From the NCBI RefSeq assembly GCF_002807685.1, contig NZ_PEAX01000002.1:186001-250000 (forward strand): 64,000 bases of DNA, in the 5' to 3' direction. The position numbers and the translations under genes were made by a program. Source of the stretch: Neoalteromonas flava (GTDB lineage: Bacteria > Pseudomonadota > Gammaproteobacteria > Enterobacterales > Alteromonadaceae). Shown here one piece after another: positions 52,486-61,159 of this stretch (positions are counted from its first letter, which is position 1; the number at the start of each line of letters is the position of its first letter). The notes below the pieces were generated by a model. The model saw only the letters and a list, made by a program, of their open reading frames with translations. It was not told the origin of the DNA and did not search any database.

Positions 52486-54242
52486 TTCGGCGAAATTTCG
52501 CGTTTATCATCAGCAAACAATTGTTTGAGTTCTTCCCGACCTTGTTGACTAATTTGGATCAGCTCATCCATTGAGCTATCTTGCTGAATCGCATTATCCA
52601 GCAACTTCATATCATGCTGCACAAATACGTTAGCCATGTAATCAGTTTGCCCTTGGGTGTAGCCCATCGCGGATAGCACTTGCTTGGAGGCCTCGACTCC
52701 GCCACTGAACATTTCTCGGGTAATGTAATCAACGCCCAGTTTTGCCAACTCGGTTACATGCCAACGGTTGTGAGCGCGCGCAACAATCTGAATATCTGGG
52801 AAGTGTTCTTTGATCAATTTGGCAAGCCGCGTAATCGCATCCATGTCATCAATGGCGATCAATACGATCTTGGCATGCTCAATTCCCGCGGTTTTAAGTA
52901 GGTCTAAGCGAGTTGCATCGCCATAAAAGACCTTATTGCCAAACTTCTTAACAAACTCAATGTGTTCAGCATCTTTATCCATAGCAGTAAAGGCGACACC
53001 GTTAGCGGCTAGCAAGCGCCCAGTCAATTGTCCGAAGCGGCCAAAGCCCGCGATCAATACACGCGGCTCTGGTGAATCACTTTGTGAATCGTATACCGCT
53101 GGGCAATTACGACTGTTATACAGAAGGCTATGTAGGATAACCAAAGGCGAGGTTATAGCCATGGATAAGCCGACTACGAGATTAACCATGGCAGCGATAT
53201 CTTGGCCGAGCACCTGCGAACTAACCGCTAGTGTCATTACTACAAAGGCAAACTCACCGCCTTGCGAGAGCATTAGGGCCACGCGCGTGGAGTCAGTATT
53301 ACTCTGCTTGTTTGCCTTCAGTATGGCAAAAATGATGATGGCTTTAAGCGCAACGAGTACAAGCGTAGCTGCAATGATTACCAGTGGTTTATCCACCAAT
53401 AGTCCAAGGTTTAGGTTCATGCCGATAGCAATAAAGAAGAGCCCTAGCAACAAGCCTTTAAAAGGTTCGATTTCGGTTTCCAGTTGATGCTTAAATGAAG
53501 AGTCAGCTAATAAAATGCCTGCGATAAACGCTCCCATGCCCATCGAAAGGCCCACATGCTCCATCGACAACGCCGTCACTAGAACCAGTAAGAGTGCAGC
53601 GGCGGTCATGACTTCACTGCTGCCATAACGCGAAACCAAACGTAAGAATGGGTTAACCAAGAAGCGCCCAACTAACAATACACCCACCACAGCTAACACT
53701 GACATCCACCAAGGGGTTTCAGATGCACTGGGCAATGGTGAAAAACTCGCCACTAGTAAAAGAATGGGAATTACAGCCACATCTTGCATCAGCAGAATAC
53801 TAAAACCTTGCTGCCCCGGAGGGGTGTGCAATATCCGCTGTTCATTCATTAACTGGATGGCGAACGCGGTTGAAGAGAGCGCGACTGCCAAACCCACAAC
53901 AATCGCCGTTTGCAATGAGTAGCCCAAGAGCATCATTAGGCCACCCAAGAGCAGCGCGGACCCTAATAGTTGTGAAGCACCGCTCAGTGCAATCTGGTTA
54001 CGCATGCGCCATAAGACTTTAGGCTCAAGCTCAAGACCAATGACGAATAACAGCAATACCACGCCCATTTCAGCAAAATGCAAAATGGTTTCCGGATCAT
54101 TAACGGCATTCAATACGCTGGGCCCTATCACCACACCCGCACATAGGTAACCGAGGATAGCGCCAAGGCGTAAGCGTTTGAATAAAGGTACTGCGATAAC
54201 CGTAGCAGCGAGAAAAACTAAAACCGAACCGAGTAATGACAT
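52482..54242 (-). CDS. Kef-type monovalent cation:proton antiporter (CPA2) with TrkA-N domain
   Basis: The protein of about 586 aa has 12-13 helices (1-385, including GVVLLLFVIGLELEPKVLWR and LMLSQGGEFAFVVMTLA). A RCK/TrkA-N domain follows (VLIAGFGRFGQLTGRLLAAN, DKDAEHIEFVKKFGNKVFYG), ending about 520, then a charged tail. It exports K+ (or Na+) in exchange for protons and is gated by NAD(H) or glutathione adducts in KefB/KefC. No KefF/KefG-like partner adjoins, so it may belong to a related YbaL-like or Kef-like group. ATG at 54242 is preferred over the TTG at 54248. Confidence 0.9.
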   Translation of the reverse strand: MSLLGSVLVFLAATVIAVPLFKRLRLGAILGYLCAGVVIGPSVLNAVNDPETILHFAEMGVVLLLFVIGLELEPKVLWRMRNQIALSGASQLLGSALLLGGLMMLLGYSLQTAIVVGLAVALSSTAFAIQLMNEQRILHTPPGQQGFSILLMQDVAVIPILLLVASFSPLPSASETPWWMSVLAVVGVLLVGRFLVNPFLRLVSRYGSSEVMTAAALLLVLVTALSMEHVGLSMGMGAFIAGILLADSSFKHQLETEIEPFKGLLLGLFFIAIGMNLNLGLLVDKPLVIIAATLVLVALKAIIIFAILKANKQSNTDSTRVALMLSQGGEFAFVVMTLAVSSQVLGQDIAAMVNLVVGLSMAITSPLVILHSLLYNSRNCPAVYDSQSDSPEPRVLIAGFGRFGQLTGRLLAANGVAFTAMDKDAEHIEFVKKFGNKVFYGDATRLDLLKTAGIEHAKIVLIAIDDMDAITRLAKLIKEHFPDIQIVARAHNRWHVTELAKLGVDYITREMFSGGVEASKQVLSAMGYTQGQTDYMANVFVQHDMKLLDNAIQQDSSMDELIQISQQGREELKQLFADDKREISPN

Positions 54243-54306
54243 GAGCAAACATCACGAATCTGGAAATTATGCAGTTGAGTCTACTACACTTCTATACATT
54301 CAGATG

Positions 54307-54335
54307 TTGATAAATTTAGTCTGTCGGTTTAAAAA
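54307..54335 (+). promoter_or_regulatory. Sigma-70 promoter of the STAS-like gene
   Basis: TTGATA (54307-54312) and TAAAAA (54330-54335) are 17 bases apart. Transcription would begin near 54342, only five bases before GGAGG, which suits a start codon soon after (CTG at 54357). Confidence 0.4.
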
Positions 54336-54356
54336 ATTTGAACAACGGAGGTTAAC

Positions 54357-54773
54357 CTGAACAATCGAAACTTTGCTATGCACGGCGATGTTGCCCTTAC
54401 AGTCGAGGACGGTTTATTGGTGATCCGCGGCCTAGGGCCTGCCAATATCGAAGCGGTATTCACCTATCAACGCACGGCCCAAAAGTATCGAGAACAACTC
54501 AATCATCAACCTTGGGCAAGTTTGGTCCTTTTGCGTGGTGAGCCATTATTACCACCAGCGGCAAAAAGCTTACTCATCGACACAATCCAGTATGCCTGCA
54601 CGCAGCAGTTAGTTGCCACAGCCATAGTGCTGCAAGACGTGGCTTATGAGAATGTGGTGCGCCTATTTTGGGAATCCATATACAACCAAACGGAGCTACC
54701 GTATCAGTTTTTCCACCAAGAAGCAGAGGCCAGAGACTGGCTTTACGAACAAATCGAACAAGCGAAAGCATAG
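54357..54773 (+). CDS. Small STAS/SpoIIAA-like protein with apparent CTG start
   Basis: The protein is 131 aa from the ATG at 54378, or 138 aa from a CTG at 54357. GGAGG (54347-54351) lies five bases before the CTG, while the ATG has no ribosome-binding site. The frame between them is open (NNRNFA). The sequence HGDVALTVEDGLLVIRGLGP, WASLVLLRGEPLLPPAAKSL and the end YQFFHQEAEARDWLYEQI resemble SpoIIAA-like STAS proteins, which often bind small ligands or lipids. I cannot give a function. It is divergent from the Kef-type gene and seems monocistronic. Confidence 0.6.
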   Translation: MNNRNFAMHGDVALTVEDGLLVIRGLGPANIEAVFTYQRTAQKYREQLNHQPWASLVLLRGEPLLPPAAKSLLIDTIQYACTQQLVATAIVLQDVAYENVVRLFWESIYNQTELPYQFFHQEAEARDWLYEQIEQAKA

Positions 54774-54823
54774 TTCTGGAAGTTTGTATTTAAGTAGTAA
54801 AATCACCTGTCGCCCTCACCGCA

Positions 54824-54848
54824 TTACGAGAATCTCTGCTTCTCGTAA
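54824..54848. repeat. 9-bp inverted repeat, possible enhancer site
   Basis: TTACGAGAA-tctctgc-TTCTCGTAA is perfectly symmetrical and not followed by a T-run, so an operator is more likely than a terminator. Its distance from the sigma-54 promoter is usual for an enhancer-binding regulator such as PrsR, which is known to work with exosortase systems. The regulator itself is not in the window. Confidence 0.5.
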
Positions 54849-55037
54849 CTTATGGAGGAGGTTAGTTCCACACCTTAACTTCTCATTCAAAACCTGAAGC
54901 ACTATACCTGTTCTGCCCGACCTAACAGTTACTTCAGTTCTACTAGCTGTTTAAATTTTTTAAAAATCAATGTCAACTTTCTTTACAATCAAGAGAACCA
55001 TAAAACATAAAGTCATGATAACGCTGATTATTTTTTA

Positions 55038-55053
55038 TGGCTCTTTATTTGCA
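55038..55053 (+). promoter_or_regulatory. Sigma-54 (RpoN) promoter of the PEP-CTERM gene
   Basis: TGGCTCTTTATTTGCA fits TGGCAC-N5-TTGCA with the invariant GG and GC exactly ten bases apart and only two changes in the -24 box. The -12 box is complete. A transcript would start near 55064, leaving about 25 nt before the ATG. Confidence 0.7.
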
Positions 55054-55088
55054 TTGAGAAAACTAGTTAATAGAAGTGAGACTACACA

Positions 55089-55748
55089 ATGAAAAAAGCA
55101 CTGGTCCTGATAATGACTTTTTTATCTATAAAAACAGCAACTGCTAGCCTTATAGCTGTTGAAAGTTACGATATGTTAAATGGTGACGTTGGTTCGTATG
55201 CCTATTGGGATGAGACTTACAATGGAACAGGTGATGTCACTGTAAGCCGCTCACGTTTAACCGGCGGGACTGGTGATCTTACAGATGGAATAATCGCTTC
55301 AGGATGGTGGGGGGCGGTTGAACCTGGCAATGGCATACTAGGAGCTGTCGGAGGTGACAATGGGCCTTATGTTGGCTGGGTTAATTATAACCCTTTCATC
55401 ACCTTCAATTTCGGGCAAGTTTTTAATATCACCAAAGCAATCGTTTATGTTGATAACTCTATCAACACTGGTGGCGTGGGTGGTCCACGTGGCGTGTCTT
55501 TTAATGGTATGCCTGAACTACTAAATCCTATTGCAAGAGCCAACGCTACAACAGCTATACTCACTTTTGATTTAAATATCACCAGTGATCAAATAACTGC
55601 TGAAATATTTAGAACAAATTCTTGGGTGTTTATAAGTGAAGTCCAGTTTGAAGGAACAGCCGTGGATGTGCCAGCCCCTGAGACCTTTGCAATTTTACTG
55701 ATGGGAATGGTCGGACTTTTCTTTAGTCATAGAAAACAGATTAAATAG
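55089..55748 (+). CDS. PEP-CTERM sorting-domain protein (exosortase substrate)
   Basis: The 219-aa exported protein has a signal peptide (about 1-19, ending TATASLIA), a Gly/Asn/Thr-rich beta-sheet body, and a C-terminal PEP-CTERM signal. The signal consists of VPAPETF (Pro197-Glu198), a hydrophobic helix AILLMGMVGLFF and a basic end SHRKQIK. The body segment FITFNFGQVFNITKAIVYVD resembles a discoidin-like carbohydrate-binding jelly roll, but this is weak. It should be cut and anchored or secreted by the exosortase at 4.3-5.7 kb, then associate with the EPS. It is monocistronic with a terminator. The PAPET box is a variant of the more usual VPEP. Confidence 0.88.
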   Translation: MKKALVLIMTFLSIKTATASLIAVESYDMLNGDVGSYAYWDETYNGTGDVTVSRSRLTGGTGDLTDGIIASGWWGAVEPGNGILGAVGGDNGPYVGWVNYNPFITFNFGQVFNITKAIVYVDNSINTGGVGGPRGVSFNGMPELLNPIARANATTAILTFDLNITSDQITAEIFRTNSWVFISEVQFEGTAVDVPAPETFAILLMGMVGLFFSHRKQIK

Positions 55749-55782
55749 AGTTATATACATATAAGCTAATCCTTGTTCGAAA

Positions 55783-55806
55783 GCCGAGTATAACCTCGGC
55801 TTTTTT
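55783..55806 (+). terminator. Rho-independent terminator after the PEP-CTERM gene
   Basis: GCCGAG-tataac-CTCGGC followed by six T, 35 bp after the stop codon. The A residues before the stem allow weaker use from the opposite strand for the converging peptidase gene. Confidence 0.88.
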
Positions 55807-55959
55807 AAACCATTAAAAATCACAGATACCGCTACTCTTAAGAATTTCACAATTGTCTATATCCGACATACGTGTATATTAATCAACACTACCTCAATTC
55901 TCACTCTGAGTCGTACTACCACAAATTGACTTGCGAGGATCATAGGCTTGATTTTTTGT

Positions 55960-57750
55960 TTAACTGCTGGTCAACACCGCAGGCAAACCAAAATACCCAC
56001 ACTGCCTATACTCAGGTTTCTCCGACACATAAAAGCGGGTTGCTTCACTTGCTTGGATAGTTACCTGATACCCGGGCTGGTGCCAAGATAATCGCTTTTG
56101 ACTGCCGCACCACTCACGTGTGCTATTGCGCCAAACACCATCGACGAGAGCTTTCATTCGAATCCGTTCAGAAACTTGCGGTATCACCGTTTGCAACTTT
56201 AACTCGTTGTTTTCGCTACTGTATTGCAAGCGCATGCCTGGCACCAGGTAGTGGGTTATTGCTGAGAGCTGACGTTGCTGCAAGGCAAAGTCAGTAGTCA
56301 TGTTCTCAAAACTTTGACTACCCGCCCGATCGATCACAAACACGCCATTTTCGCCAATAACGCCTAGAGAGATCTGTTCGGACTGATAATTCACTGTAAG
56401 TGCTGTGGTTTCGTCTACGCCAAAAGCGAACCGCTGCGCACTGGCTTGGGTGAAAGCTAACAAGCGAGCTTCCCGGTCGCGCTCTGAAAAATGTGTATCA
56501 ACTAATCCCAAGGTGAAAAGGCCTAATCCGCCCTGCGGGAGATAAGTCAGATCATCACTGAATAGTTGCTCTGCACAGGTGCCTAAGCAACGCTGACTGG
56601 GTGCGGGTAATGGCATAGCACCACGCACCAGCGCTTGACGACTGTGGCCATTAGTCAGCATAGGAACCGGGCGCTGAAAACGAAAACCGCCAGCTTGCAC
56701 AGCAGTACCGGCACTGGTGCCACCAACGACCAATTCCTTATTCAGCATTCGCTGTTGAATGATTTCAAGCATGGCACTTGGCTCACCCTTCGGCGTCAAC
56801 ATTGCTGCTAACGTTTTAGATTGGTCACCGCCGTTAAAAAATACGCCATGAACCTGACCCAGTAAGTCACTAACCAGTTCTGGTTGTTGGCAATATTGCA
56901 CTTGCATTGCTGTGCGCAACGGATAAATGCGCGCCCGGTCAAATTGATTGTGTTGAGCACGTAACTTCGTTAATTGCCCACATCCATCCACGCCGTGAGT
57001 CTGCAACCAAAGGGCGTGCTGATAAGCGGCATCCAATGGTAACCAAACCACATCAGCACCGAGCGAGCTAAATGCCGAGAGGTAAAAATCAGCAGACTCA
57101 TAAGGGTCCCGTGATGACGCTGTGATCACCGCGATGCGTGGACTGTTCGAATCCCGCACGCGCAGCTTCGCTTGATCGACAAAGGCTTGATAGACCGCGA
57201 TACTGTTTGCGTTAGCATTGTTCAGTACATCGGCCCGCTCTTGTTTGCGGTTACCGGTGGCGCTGCGCTGCTCCATCTCATGTGAGTCTAATAAAGCGAA
57301 GTATACGGGGTCAGGTAAATCTCGTATGGAATCGTTAGACATCCCCATAGTGACTATCGCGTCTAAAAACTGACTTCTAGATAAAGAGCGCCCGGTACTT
57401 TCTGCATATCCTTTCAGCAAAATTGCATGAACTTGCGTGAAAATTTGCTGAAAATCACTCTGAAATTGAGCTTGCTGCAAAAATCTTGTCAAAGCAGCAG
57501 GAGAAAATTCATACAAATTCTGCTGTTTATCGTCTTCGGTAAAATTGTTTACCCGACAATTTTGCGGAGCAAAACTTGAGCATGTTGTGAGTGAGCCACC
57601 GGCTAAAAGTAAATCAAATTCCTCCTCGCTAGCAACTACTGAGAATGCCCAACTCATTGAAAATGAGAGAACTAATAGGCTTTTCTGCAAGTTGATTAAA
57701 ATTTTTGTTCTGCCATTTGAAAGATGTTTTGAAAGCTGAAATTGATTCAT
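55960..57750 (-). CDS. Exported cyanophycinase-like serine peptidase (S51 family)
   Basis: The 596-aa protein has a signal peptide (hydrophobic stretch about 24-40, cleavage near VVASEEE). An S51 domain contains IAVITASSRDPYESADFYLS, GVFFNGGDQSKTLAAML and VVGGTSAGTAVQAGG with nucleophile Ser346. The Asp/Glu-Asp of the DSGG/GVDE segment appears as FAFGVDETTALTV. Cyanophycinases cut cyanophycin into beta-Asp-Arg dipeptides, and exported forms (CphE-like) are known. It is about 200 aa longer than most, with inserts and a C-terminal extension of unknown role. Divergent from the TonB receptor gene. Confidence 0.82.
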   Translation of the reverse strand: MNQFQLSKHLSNGRTKILINLQKSLLVLSFSMSWAFSVVASEEEFDLLLAGGSLTTCSSFAPQNCRVNNFTEDDKQQNLYEFSPAALTRFLQQAQFQSDFQQIFTQVHAILLKGYAESTGRSLSRSQFLDAIVTMGMSNDSIRDLPDPVYFALLDSHEMEQRSATGNRKQERADVLNNANANSIAVYQAFVDQAKLRVRDSNSPRIAVITASSRDPYESADFYLSAFSSLGADVVWLPLDAAYQHALWLQTHGVDGCGQLTKLRAQHNQFDRARIYPLRTAMQVQYCQQPELVSDLLGQVHGVFFNGGDQSKTLAAMLTPKGEPSAMLEIIQQRMLNKELVVGGTSAGTAVQAGGFRFQRPVPMLTNGHSRQALVRGAMPLPAPSQRCLGTCAEQLFSDDLTYLPQGGLGLFTLGLVDTHFSERDREARLLAFTQASAQRFAFGVDETTALTVNYQSEQISLGVIGENGVFVIDRAGSQSFENMTTDFALQQRQLSAITHYLVPGMRLQYSSENNELKLQTVIPQVSERIRMKALVDGVWRNSTREWCGSQKRLSWHQPGYQVTIQASEATRFYVSEKPEYRQCGYFGLPAVLTSS

Positions 57751-57793
57751 TTTGAGCGCTAATCGCCTTGGGCTAATTCGTTGACTTTTTTTT

Positions 57794-57823
57794 ACCCTAG
57801 TGTTAACAAATAATTAATGTCAA
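57794..57823 (-). promoter_or_regulatory. Sigma-70 promoter of the cyanophycinase-like gene
   Basis: On the minus strand a perfect TTGACA (57823-57818) is followed 18 bases later by TAGGGT (57799-57794), a 3/6 -10 box. Transcription would start near 57787, about 37 nt before the ATG. Confidence 0.45.
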
Positions 57824-57992
57824 TGGATAAACGACGGCTTCTTTAGCGTCCACACCAAAGGCATTTTGCATAACTTTTCATGCAGTTGAGTTGAATAAAG
57901 AATCGATATCCGATGATAAAAAAAGCAATGTCATTGAGTAGCTATCACTATCAAAGCTACTACCTTTCCGAGTGGTTCGACGAATAGCCACC

Positions 57993-58095
57993 CTTCCCTA
58001 GCGCAACGCTCTGCGTGTTGCTGCGCCTTTCTGCGCGCAAGAAAATATTTCTAAAAATAATCCGCTTCCGGCCTATGCCCGGACGTTTAGGGAAG
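57993..58095 (+). ncRNA. Candidate structured 5' leader of the TonB receptor mRNA
   Basis: CTTCCCTA (57993-58000) is perfectly complementary to TAGGGAAG (58088-58095), and the second arm contains the ribosome-binding site AGGGAAG of the receptor gene. Inside this closing stem are three further hairpins: GCGCA/TGCGC (58001-58026), TTTCT/AGAAA (58028-58044) and TCCGG/CCGGA (58067-58083). This is the geometry of a translation-controlling riboswitch or thermosensor. It matches no class I can name, and the cobalamin-type conserved box is absent. Derived only by hand pairing. Confidence 0.4.
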
Positions 58096-58102
58096 TAAAA
58101 CA

Positions 58103-61024
58103 ATGAAAAAGAATCCTATTGCTATTGCGATATGTGCGGTATTGACCGCCGTCGCTTTACCAACTTTTGCACAAGACAACAACACAACCGATGAGCAAGA
58201 CGTTGAAGTTATCAATGTTACCGGTACCCTTATCAAGGGTGTTGATGTCGCCGGTGCGCAACCATTGACGGTGCTTAGCGCGGAAGATATCGCCAAAACT
58301 GGCGCCAATACCATCGCTGACCTCATGCGCATCGTTAATCAGACTCGCGGTGGCCTCGGCAGCTTTACCACCAGTGAAAGCGGCGCAACATCAACCTCGA
58401 CACCACCAGGACAAGCGGCGGCATCTTTGCGAGGTATTGGTCCCTCTGCAACCCTCACGCTGGTTAATGGCCGACGAATTGCAGCCAGTTCTTTTGCCAG
58501 CGGCACGGAAAACTTTGTAGATATCAATAGTATCCCAGCATCAGCGCTAGAGAGCGTTGAAATCCTCGCCAACGGCGCCAGTGCCACATATGGTGCAGAT
58601 GCGGTAGCGGGTGTCATCAACTACATCTTGAAAGACGACTATGTTGGCACGGAAGTATCGGCCAGCTATGAAAATAGCGTGGATTCGCCTGATGATGGCA
58701 GGGTCAATCTGCAACTCCTATGGGGCACCAAAATCGGCGATGGTAATCTTACTGTGTTTGCCGATTACTATGATCGACAAGCCAGTCGAGCCACCGACCG
58801 CGCGCTCACGCGCGAGCCAACGCTGCAAAGCAACTACTCGTACTTACCCAAGGACACGCCCAACATCTATTTTTTCTCGTCCCGTGATGGCAATGAAATT
58901 GGCGCGCCGAACTGTGCTACCGAGCTGGTAACCACCGAGTTCGGTGAACAAATTTGTGCGTACTACACTAATCAAGATGATTACTTAGAAACACCATTAA
59001 CCACCCTATCCACAGGCTTCACCTACACACAAGATATTGGAGAGCTGACGTGGAAAACTGATTTTTTCTACTCCTACAGTGATTCAACATCCTATTCTAC
59101 GCCTGCCCCGATCAATCAAATTGATGATCGCGAAGGCCCATGGGTAGATGAATCTGCATTGTTTATTTTCGATCAGGCCACTCAAGATGCGCTGTTTGAT
59201 AATCTGTATATCGACCCATTTGACACTCAAGCTGGTCAAGAACGTTATGGCTTCCGCTACGACGCGCGCTTCTCAGCCCCACGCACGGTAGACGTTGAAA
59301 TCAATGCCTGGCGTTTAGTCTCTGCGCTGTCTGGTTACGTTGGTGATTGGGATTGGGAGTCGGCACTGGTTTTATCCAAGTCCGAGTCTGACCAAACCGC
59401 GGTTGCAGGGATTTACAACCGCTACTTGTATACCGCTGCGGTAGATGGTGAACTATGTTCAAACGGCACCATCGCCAGCTATTCCGCTGATACTGATACC
59501 TTAAGCTGCAGCAGTGGCAACTTGTTGGGTATGTACAATCCGTTCTTGAGCGGCGATGCCGCCAACGATGCCATTTTGGCACAAACCCAAGTGCAACCCA
59601 CGCGCCAGGGAGAGAGCGCTGTATATAGTTGGGATATCCGAGCCAGCGGTGATTTATTCAGCTGGGGACAACGAACCATCAGCGCAGCCGTGGGTGCCGA
59701 AGTAAGACGCGAAGAAATTACCGATGTCCCTTCATTGGAATCAAGAGCCCGCTTTGAAAACGAATATCTCGTTGATGTCTTCGGTTTTGGTTCCAGCTTG
59801 TCTGAGGCTGACCGCAGCCAGTATGGTGTTTTTGCGGAAATGTTTGTGCCATTGACCGAACAAATTGAGGTTAGCCTTGCAGGGCGCTTCGACGATTATG
59901 ACGATTTTGGCAGTACGTTTAATCCTAAAGTGGGTGTAACGTTCCGCCCGGCGGAAGAACTTATCCTCCGCGGCTCATGGTCTACCGCCTTCCGCGCGCC
60001 GTCATTAACGCAAGCTGGAGTCAAACTACGCACTACCCGCGCTTCATTTGATTGTTCAGCTAATCAGGCAGTTGCTGACCTTTATTGTGAGGGAGACGGC
60101 AGTATTCGCGGCAATAATGTATTGGAGTTGGGTAATCCAGCACTGCGTGCTGAAGAATCAGAGAGCTTCACCGCCGGTTTTGTTTGGAGCCCGACTAAAC
60201 ACACCGATATTAAAGTCGATTACTGGCAGTTTGAGCATGAAGATTTAGTCGATACCAACATGACTGGCGTGCTAGCAGCAGCGATTAATGACGCGAGTTT
60301 ACGCCATTGTGGACTTGTGCCTGAAGGCGAGATAGGGATCGCCTACGATGAAGATCTGTGTTTAGTTACTGACAATAATGGCCTTACCATTGAAGACGAC
60401 GGCGCAGACCTCAATGAAATACTTGACGCCTGGATCGATTTTGACCAACCGCGCTTCAATGAATTACCGCTATTCCGTGACCACGTATTACTCCTCGATA
60501 ACACCGGCACGCAGGAGCTGAGTGGAATTGATATCGACCTATTCCATGCGACTAAATTTAGAAGCGGTGACTTAGAACTGGGACTTCGCGCCACGCATTA
60601 CATTAGCTATGAACGTAATAAACCAGGTTCCGATGAAATCGAAGAACTGATCGGTTCGTTTAGATACCCTGAAAATATCGCCAGCGCCGAAGTATTTTGG
60701 GTCGCCGATGATTGGTATGTCGGTGCCTATGTGTTTTATACCGCGGGCTATGCTGATGACATTGCGCGCTTACGTGGACGCAATATCGATGAGTTAATTG
60801 ACCTTGGTGAACTGAATGCAAACGAAGAGCGTGAAGTAGCCTCCTGGACTACTGTGAGCCTAAGTGCTGGCTATCACTTTGAGAAAGCGACAGTGCGTCT
60901 AGCCATTGATAACCTGTTTGATCGCGATCCGCCATTAGTTTACGGCTCTTCGCGCGGATACGACAGTTACAATGCCAACCCGTATGGCACGCAATACACA
61001 GTAACTGTGGATTACCGGTTCTAA
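58103..61024 (+). CDS. TonB-dependent outer-membrane receptor
   Basis: The 973-aa receptor has a signal peptide (about 1-23, ending LPTFAQ), a TonB-box-like EVINVTGTLIKG, and a plug domain (about 45-180: LSAEDIAKTGANTIADLMRI, LRGIGPSATLTLVNGRRIA, VEILANGASATYGADAVAGV). A 22-stranded barrel follows, ending YGTQYTVTVDYRF. The plug wording resembles receptors for peptides and carbohydrates rather than siderophores. With a secreted peptidase on one side and a carrier on the other, import of peptide fragments such as beta-Asp-Arg is likely, but unproven. The mRNA leader may regulate translation. Confidence 0.92.
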   Translation: MKKNPIAIAICAVLTAVALPTFAQDNNTTDEQDVEVINVTGTLIKGVDVAGAQPLTVLSAEDIAKTGANTIADLMRIVNQTRGGLGSFTTSESGATSTSTPPGQAAASLRGIGPSATLTLVNGRRIAASSFASGTENFVDINSIPASALESVEILANGASATYGADAVAGVINYILKDDYVGTEVSASYENSVDSPDDGRVNLQLLWGTKIGDGNLTVFADYYDRQASRATDRALTREPTLQSNYSYLPKDTPNIYFFSSRDGNEIGAPNCATELVTTEFGEQICAYYTNQDDYLETPLTTLSTGFTYTQDIGELTWKTDFFYSYSDSTSYSTPAPINQIDDREGPWVDESALFIFDQATQDALFDNLYIDPFDTQAGQERYGFRYDARFSAPRTVDVEINAWRLVSALSGYVGDWDWESALVLSKSESDQTAVAGIYNRYLYTAAVDGELCSNGTIASYSADTDTLSCSSGNLLGMYNPFLSGDAANDAILAQTQVQPTRQGESAVYSWDIRASGDLFSWGQRTISAAVGAEVRREEITDVPSLESRARFENEYLVDVFGFGSSLSEADRSQYGVFAEMFVPLTEQIEVSLAGRFDDYDDFGSTFNPKVGVTFRPAEELILRGSWSTAFRAPSLTQAGVKLRTTRASFDCSANQAVADLYCEGDGSIRGNNVLELGNPALRAEESESFTAGFVWSPTKHTDIKVDYWQFEHEDLVDTNMTGVLAAAINDASLRHCGLVPEGEIGIAYDEDLCLVTDNNGLTIEDDGADLNEILDAWIDFDQPRFNELPLFRDHVLLLDNTGTQELSGIDIDLFHATKFRSGDLELGLRATHYISYERNKPGSDEIEELIGSFRYPENIASAEVFWVADDWYVGAYVFYTAGYADDIARLRGRNIDELIDLGELNANEEREVASWTTVSLSAGYHFEKATVRLAIDNLFDRDPPLVYGSSRGYDSYNANPYGTQYTVTVDYRF

Positions 61025-61159
61025 TACAGTCACTGGAGTAACCTCAGGACTGACGTTTAACCCGTCAGTCCTGATGATATTTACGTCCAACAGATTGTTA
61101 CTTGACCCTGCCTTCTGTCCTCATCAATACTGCAATAATCAACGCGCTGGAAGACCACT

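Larger units (their letters stand above)
54774..55088. promoter_or_regulatory. 315-bp regulatory region of the PEP-CTERM gene
   Basis: No gene is visible. It holds a perfect 9-bp inverted repeat (54824-54848) and, 190 bp downstream, a sigma-54 promoter (55038-55053), an enhancer-plus-promoter layout. A strong GGAGGAGG at 54854-54861 precedes only an 8-codon frame and seems accidental. Confidence 0.55.
57751..58102. promoter_or_regulatory. 352-bp divergent region between peptidase and TonB receptor genes
   Basis: No gene is visible. The left part has a promoter for the peptidase. The right part (57993-58095) can fold into a multibranched leader for the receptor mRNA. Between them, GTAGCT/AGCTAC (57949-57971) forms a small 6-bp stem. 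Confidence 0.5.

Noticed and set aside
52936-53487. 183-aa open frame opposite the Kef-type gene
   Set aside because: Shadow of a long conserved antiporter; its low-complexity Ser/Thr/Pro-rich translation has no domain features.
55872-56060. 62-aa open frame between the PEP-CTERM and cyanophycinase genes
   Set aside because: Half overlaps the peptidase gene antisense, no ribosome-binding site, no recognisable features.
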